Both the position numbers and the translations under genes were made by a program. A stretch of DNA of 7,868 nt from CAZHLD01 sp964533185. Lineage in GTDB: Bacteria; Acidobacteriota; Terriglobia; Acidiferrales; UBA7541. The notes beneath the pieces are model-generated. The model saw only the letters and a program-made list of their open reading frames with translations. It had not been told where the DNA came from and ran no database searches. Location: contig CAZHLD010000094.1 in assembly GCA_964533185.1 (NCBI GenBank), positions 1-7,868 on the forward strand, in the 5' to 3' direction. Shown in pieces: positions 5,440 through 7,868 of this stretch (position 1 is the stretch's first letter; every line of letters begins with the position of its first letter).

Positions 5440-7041
5440 CTACTTCGGCGATGAAGTACGGATGAACGCGGTCACATCTTGGCGGAGCCTGGTGTGCGAC
5501 GGCGCGTGGATGTACATCATGTGCCCAGCCTCGTAGTAGCCCATGGAGATGTGGTCGCGCAGCGCAGGGTCAAGCTGGAGGTGGTTGAAGGTGTACTCGG
5601 TGGCGAAGAAGGGCGTGGCCAGGTCGTAGTAGCCATTGGCCACATACACTTTCAAATTCTGATTTTGCGTCATGGCGCTGCGCATCGTTTCGGCGACGTT
5701 GACGTAGCGGTTCTCATACGGCTCGAAGTTCCACGGCTGGACGCGCCCGGTGAGGATTTCGTACGGCAGGTCGCTTTCAAACTTCAGCTCGCGGCGCACA
5801 TAGTCGTTGAAGATCGTGGTGTACGGCCCCTGGATGGCGGCGTTGCTGGGGTCGTACTCATTGCGCTCGCCGGCAGCGTCAAGATCGATGCCCTGGAAAC
5901 GGCTGTCCAGCCGCCCGACGGTGCGGCGCTCGCTGCGGAGCAGCTCTTTACAGAAGCGCGCGATGTTGATGCGCAGGTTAGTTTCTTCGATGTAGGCCGG
6001 GGAAAGACCGGTCAGTCGCGCCAGCTTCTGGACAATCTGCGCGCGCTGCTGGCCGGAGAGGCGGTCGCCTTCGGCAAGGGCAAGGGTGTAGTCCGTGACA
6101 GCAAAGCGGCGCGCCTCGTCGAGCGCTTTCGGGAGACTGGCCTGCAAATCGGTGGGGAGCTTCTTGTGGTACCACGCCGTGGCCGTGTAGGTGGGCAGGA
6201 ACAGGGCGAAGGGCAGGTCGTTGCCGACGTCGAAGCGAGCCGTCTGGAAATTGAGGATCGAAGAGACGAGCACGATGCCGTTGAGGAACATCCCGTGGCG
6301 CTGCTGGAGCAGGCCAGAGAGGCCGGCGGCGCGCGTTGTGCCGTAGCTTTCCCCGGCAAGAAACTTGGGCGAGCTCCAGCGCTCGCTGCGCGTGGTCCAC
6401 AGGCGAATGAACTCACCCACCGACTCGAGGTCTTCCTGGATGCCGTGGAACTGCTTGGCGGTGTCGCCGGGGACGGCGCGGCTGTAGCCGGTGGTCACCG
6501 GGTCGATGAAGACCAGATCGGTGATGTCGAGGATGGAATTTTCGTTGTCCACCATGCGGTAGGGCGGCGCGGCCAGCGCGCCAACGTCGCCCATGGAGAC
6601 GCGTCGCGGCCCGAAGGCGCCCAGGTGCAGCCAGACGGACGAGGAGCCGGGGCCGCCGTTGAAGGTGAAGGTGATCGGACGCCGCGTGGGATCACCGCCG
6701 TCGTCGCGCGTGTAGGCGATGTAGAAGATGCTGGCGCGGGGCGTACCGTCTTCCTTTTTGAGCAGAAGGGTGCCGGCGGTGGCGGTGTACTTGATATCCA
6801 CGCCGCCGATGCGGACGGTGCGCGTGGTGCGCGAAGATTTTTCTTCCGGCGGCGGAGTCTTCTTCTCTGCGGCGGCCGGAGCGGCCTGGCCCGCCGGCGG
6901 CCTTTCCTGCGAAGGCGGCGCCGCGGGCGGCCGTTCTTGCGCGGGTCTTTCCTGCGCGGGTGCAATCCCGGTGCAAAGGGATAAAGTCAGAAGCAGGACA
7001 GCTTGCAGGATTGCGATACCGCGTTTCGCCACAGAGCTCAC
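5440..7041 (-). CDS. Secreted serine carboxypeptidase, peptidase family S10
   Basis: Removes C-terminal residues from peptides with an alpha/beta-hydrolase fold. From the GTG start it has 533 residues. A signal peptide (about 1-30, cut near GIAPAQ) precedes a Pro/Ala/Glu linker with three QERP motifs (about 30-52) that probably holds the enzyme off the membrane. The catalytic domain shows NGGPGSSS (128-135, oxyanion region), GESYG with nucleophile Ser232, NGYYDLATPF with Asp473, and EAGHMMY with His507, so the Ser-Asp-His triad is complete. The frame opens at a TTG (7051-7053), but the GTG at 7039-7041 is preferred because GGAGG (7047-7051) sits five bases before it and overlaps that TTG. The gene starts 36 nt after the DUF2461 stop, so the two are probably co-transcribed. 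The natural substrate is unknown; the adjacent CstA-type importer makes peptide scavenging a reasonable guess. Confidence 0.92.
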   Translation of the reverse strand: MSSVAKRGIAILQAVLLLTLSLCTGIAPAQERPAQERPPAAPPSQERPPAGQAAPAAAEKKTPPPEEKSSRTTRTVRIGGVDIKYTATAGTLLLKKEDGTPRASIFYIAYTRDDGGDPTRRPITFTFNGGPGSSSVWLHLGAFGPRRVSMGDVGALAAPPYRMVDNENSILDITDLVFIDPVTTGYSRAVPGDTAKQFHGIQEDLESVGEFIRLWTTRSERWSSPKFLAGESYGTTRAAGLSGLLQQRHGMFLNGIVLVSSILNFQTARFDVGNDLPFALFLPTYTATAWYHKKLPTDLQASLPKALDEARRFAVTDYTLALAEGDRLSGQQRAQIVQKLARLTGLSPAYIEETNLRINIARFCKELLRSERRTVGRLDSRFQGIDLDAAGERNEYDPSNAAIQGPYTTIFNDYVRRELKFESDLPYEILTGRVQPWNFEPYENRYVNVAETMRSAMTQNQNLKVYVANGYYDLATPFFATEYTFNHLQLDPALRDHISMGYYEAGHMMYIHAPSHTRLRQDVTAFIRTSSPK

Positions 7042-7046
7042 ACTCG

Positions 7047-7051
7047 CCTCC
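7047..7051 (-). promoter_or_regulatory. Shine-Dalgarno site that decides the carboxypeptidase start
   Basis: GGAGG on the minus strand, five bases before the GTG at 7039-7041. It overlaps the upstream TTG codon (7051-7053), so that TTG cannot use it. No comparable site precedes the TTG, and the next in-frame GTG (7030-7032) is too far from it. Confidence 0.6.
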
Positions 7052-7077
7052 AAAGCTGAATCTTTTGAATCCAGGAC

Positions 7078-7797
7078 TCAGGGTTTCCACTTCGCCGATG
7101 AAACAAACTGATAGAGCGGAAAGACCTCGCGAAACACTCTGCCTACATCGATAAGGAAACTCGCCCGCGTAGCCGCACGCGGCGACATCTTGCGGCGAAC
7201 GATCCAGCCCTTCAGTTTTTTCCAGTCGTCGGGGAGTGTGGGCCAGCCGGTGTGCCTGGTCCACTCGGCTTTTTCGGTGGAGTACCAGTAGCTCTCATAG
7301 CGCGGGCGCAGCTTTCGCGCTTGTTGCTCGAGCCAGGCGGCATGCTCAACGGCGCGCGGGCGGGCCAGGCGCGCCAAACGCGATTGCTTTCCCTGTCCGT
7401 AGATGCGGAAGCCGGAGGTGACCGCTTCAGCCGACGCGCCGAGGTAAAGCTGGGCGTCATCGCCATCGGCGACGCGCTGGTCGCTAAACATCAGGTACAT
7501 CTGCGAGCGATAAGGGGACTTGTCGGCGGCAAAGCGGATGTCGCGGTTGATGCGAGAGAAATTGCTGCCGGTGCGGCCGCTGGTGTCGAAGTTGGGGTTC
7601 AGGCGCAGGGCCTCGGGCGCAAGCTGGTCGAGCAGGGCACGGAAGGGCTGGACAACAAGCTGGCGGTAGCGCTCGCGGTTGGCGTCCATCCAGGCCTTGT
7701 GGTTGTTGCGTGCGAGGTCGCGGAAAAAGCGGAACGTCTCCGCGCTGAATATTGTGCCTCGACGCGGTGAGCGGTTGGGGAGATTTGGCCTAGCCAT
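7078..7797 (-). CDS. DUF2461 domain-containing protein (TIGR02453 family)
   Basis: A protein of 239 residues that matches DUF2461 along its length. After a short basic tail come FSAETFRFFRDLARNNHKAW (17-36) with the family's NN-x-x-x-W element, then FSRINRDIRFAADKSPYR (80-97), the most diagnostic stretch, then a strand region around GASAEAVTSGFRIYG (120-134) and a basic C-terminal part rich in Trp and Arg. The family is widespread and its function is unknown. There is no signal peptide or membrane segment, so it should be cytoplasmic. The frame stays open to 7863, but ATG 7795-7797 fits the usual family length better; its ribosome site is weak (GGAAAA). If the longer form is real it adds 22 residues unlike the family. 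Its stop is 36 nt before the carboxypeptidase start, consistent with a shared transcript but not with any known joint function. Confidence 0.82.
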   Translation of the reverse strand: MARPNLPNRSPRRGTIFSAETFRFFRDLARNNHKAWMDANRERYRQLVVQPFRALLDQLAPEALRLNPNFDTSGRTGSNFSRINRDIRFAADKSPYRSQMYLMFSDQRVADGDDAQLYLGASAEAVTSGFRIYGQGKQSRLARLARPRAVEHAAWLEQQARKLRPRYESYWYSTEKAEWTRHTGWPTLPDDWKKLKGWIVRRKMSPRAATRASFLIDVGRVFREVFPLYQFVSSAKWKP

Positions 7798-7868
7798 CTG
7801 TTTTCCGGCGTGCGGGGAACACACCCCAATAACACGATTTGCAGATTGGGTCAATCCGACCATTCGGA

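Noticed and set aside
5479..6984. Long plus-strand open frame (about 500 codons) antisense to the carboxypeptidase
   Set aside because: It is a by-product of GC-rich codon use on the opposite strand. The translation is low-complexity (Gly/Val/Arg/Ala rich), matches no family I know, and the minus strand has a full S10 catalytic triad.
7826..7854. TTGACC and TATTGG spaced by 17 bases on the minus strand, upstream of the DUF2461 gene
   Set aside because: The -35 box is good but the -10 box matches only three of six bases, and the upstream sequence is cut by the window edge. Too weak to list.
7844..7856. Small palindrome GATTG-GGT-CAATC near the right edge
   Set aside because: Five-base arms are expected by chance in a window of this size; no second copy or adjacent supported promoter.

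Overview
The window is a stretch of a GC-rich bacterial draft chromosome. It contains two runs of exactly 100 N (2413-2512 and 4061-4160), the usual placeholder for scaffold joins of unknown size, so the source is probably a draft or metagenome assembly. The gene set fits a free-living heterotroph: an exported DUF1326 protein, a PPi-type phosphofructokinase, a PilZ-like C-terminus, YjbQ, CstA with YbdD, a secreted S10 carboxypeptidase and DUF2461. The mix, and the way the PilZ-like fragment ends, recall Acidobacteriota. That is an impression from family knowledge, not proof.

Layout: the plus strand carries only the last 47 codons of an unidentified protein (1-144). Everything else recognisable reads on the minus strand. 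In transcription order from the right edge: DUF2461 (7797-7078) and an S10 serine carboxypeptidase with a signal peptide (7041-5440), 36 nt apart and probably one unit; then a 164-nt intergenic region with a dispersed inverted repeat and a promoter; then cstA (5275-3422) and a ybdD/yjiX-like gene (3419-3174), two bases apart and probably translationally coupled; then a good sigma70-type promoter and yjbQ (3030-2515); then a PilZ-like C-terminus whose start lies in the first N gap (up to 2412, ending 2303); then the phosphofructokinase (2233-1052); and last the exported DUF1326 protein (928-194), which faces the plus-strand gene tail end to end.

Functional reading: CstA-family proteins import peptides or pyruvate during carbon limitation, and the adjacent secreted carboxypeptidase could release amino acids from peptides outside the cytoplasm. 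A link between them is plausible but rests only on adjacency. The phosphofructokinase has the Asp/Lys pair that marks the pyrophosphate-using type, so glycolytic flux at this step is probably reversible and ATP-sparing.

The most distinctive non-coding signal is a pair of related inverted repeats (139-169 and 5361-5416). They share arm sequences, share the same internal mismatch, and each sits 24 nt beyond a minus-strand TAG stop. I see no CRISPR array, transposase, tRNA, rRNA, toxin-antitoxin or defence system. Apart from the repeat family this looks like an ordinary housekeeping and accessory-metabolism region.
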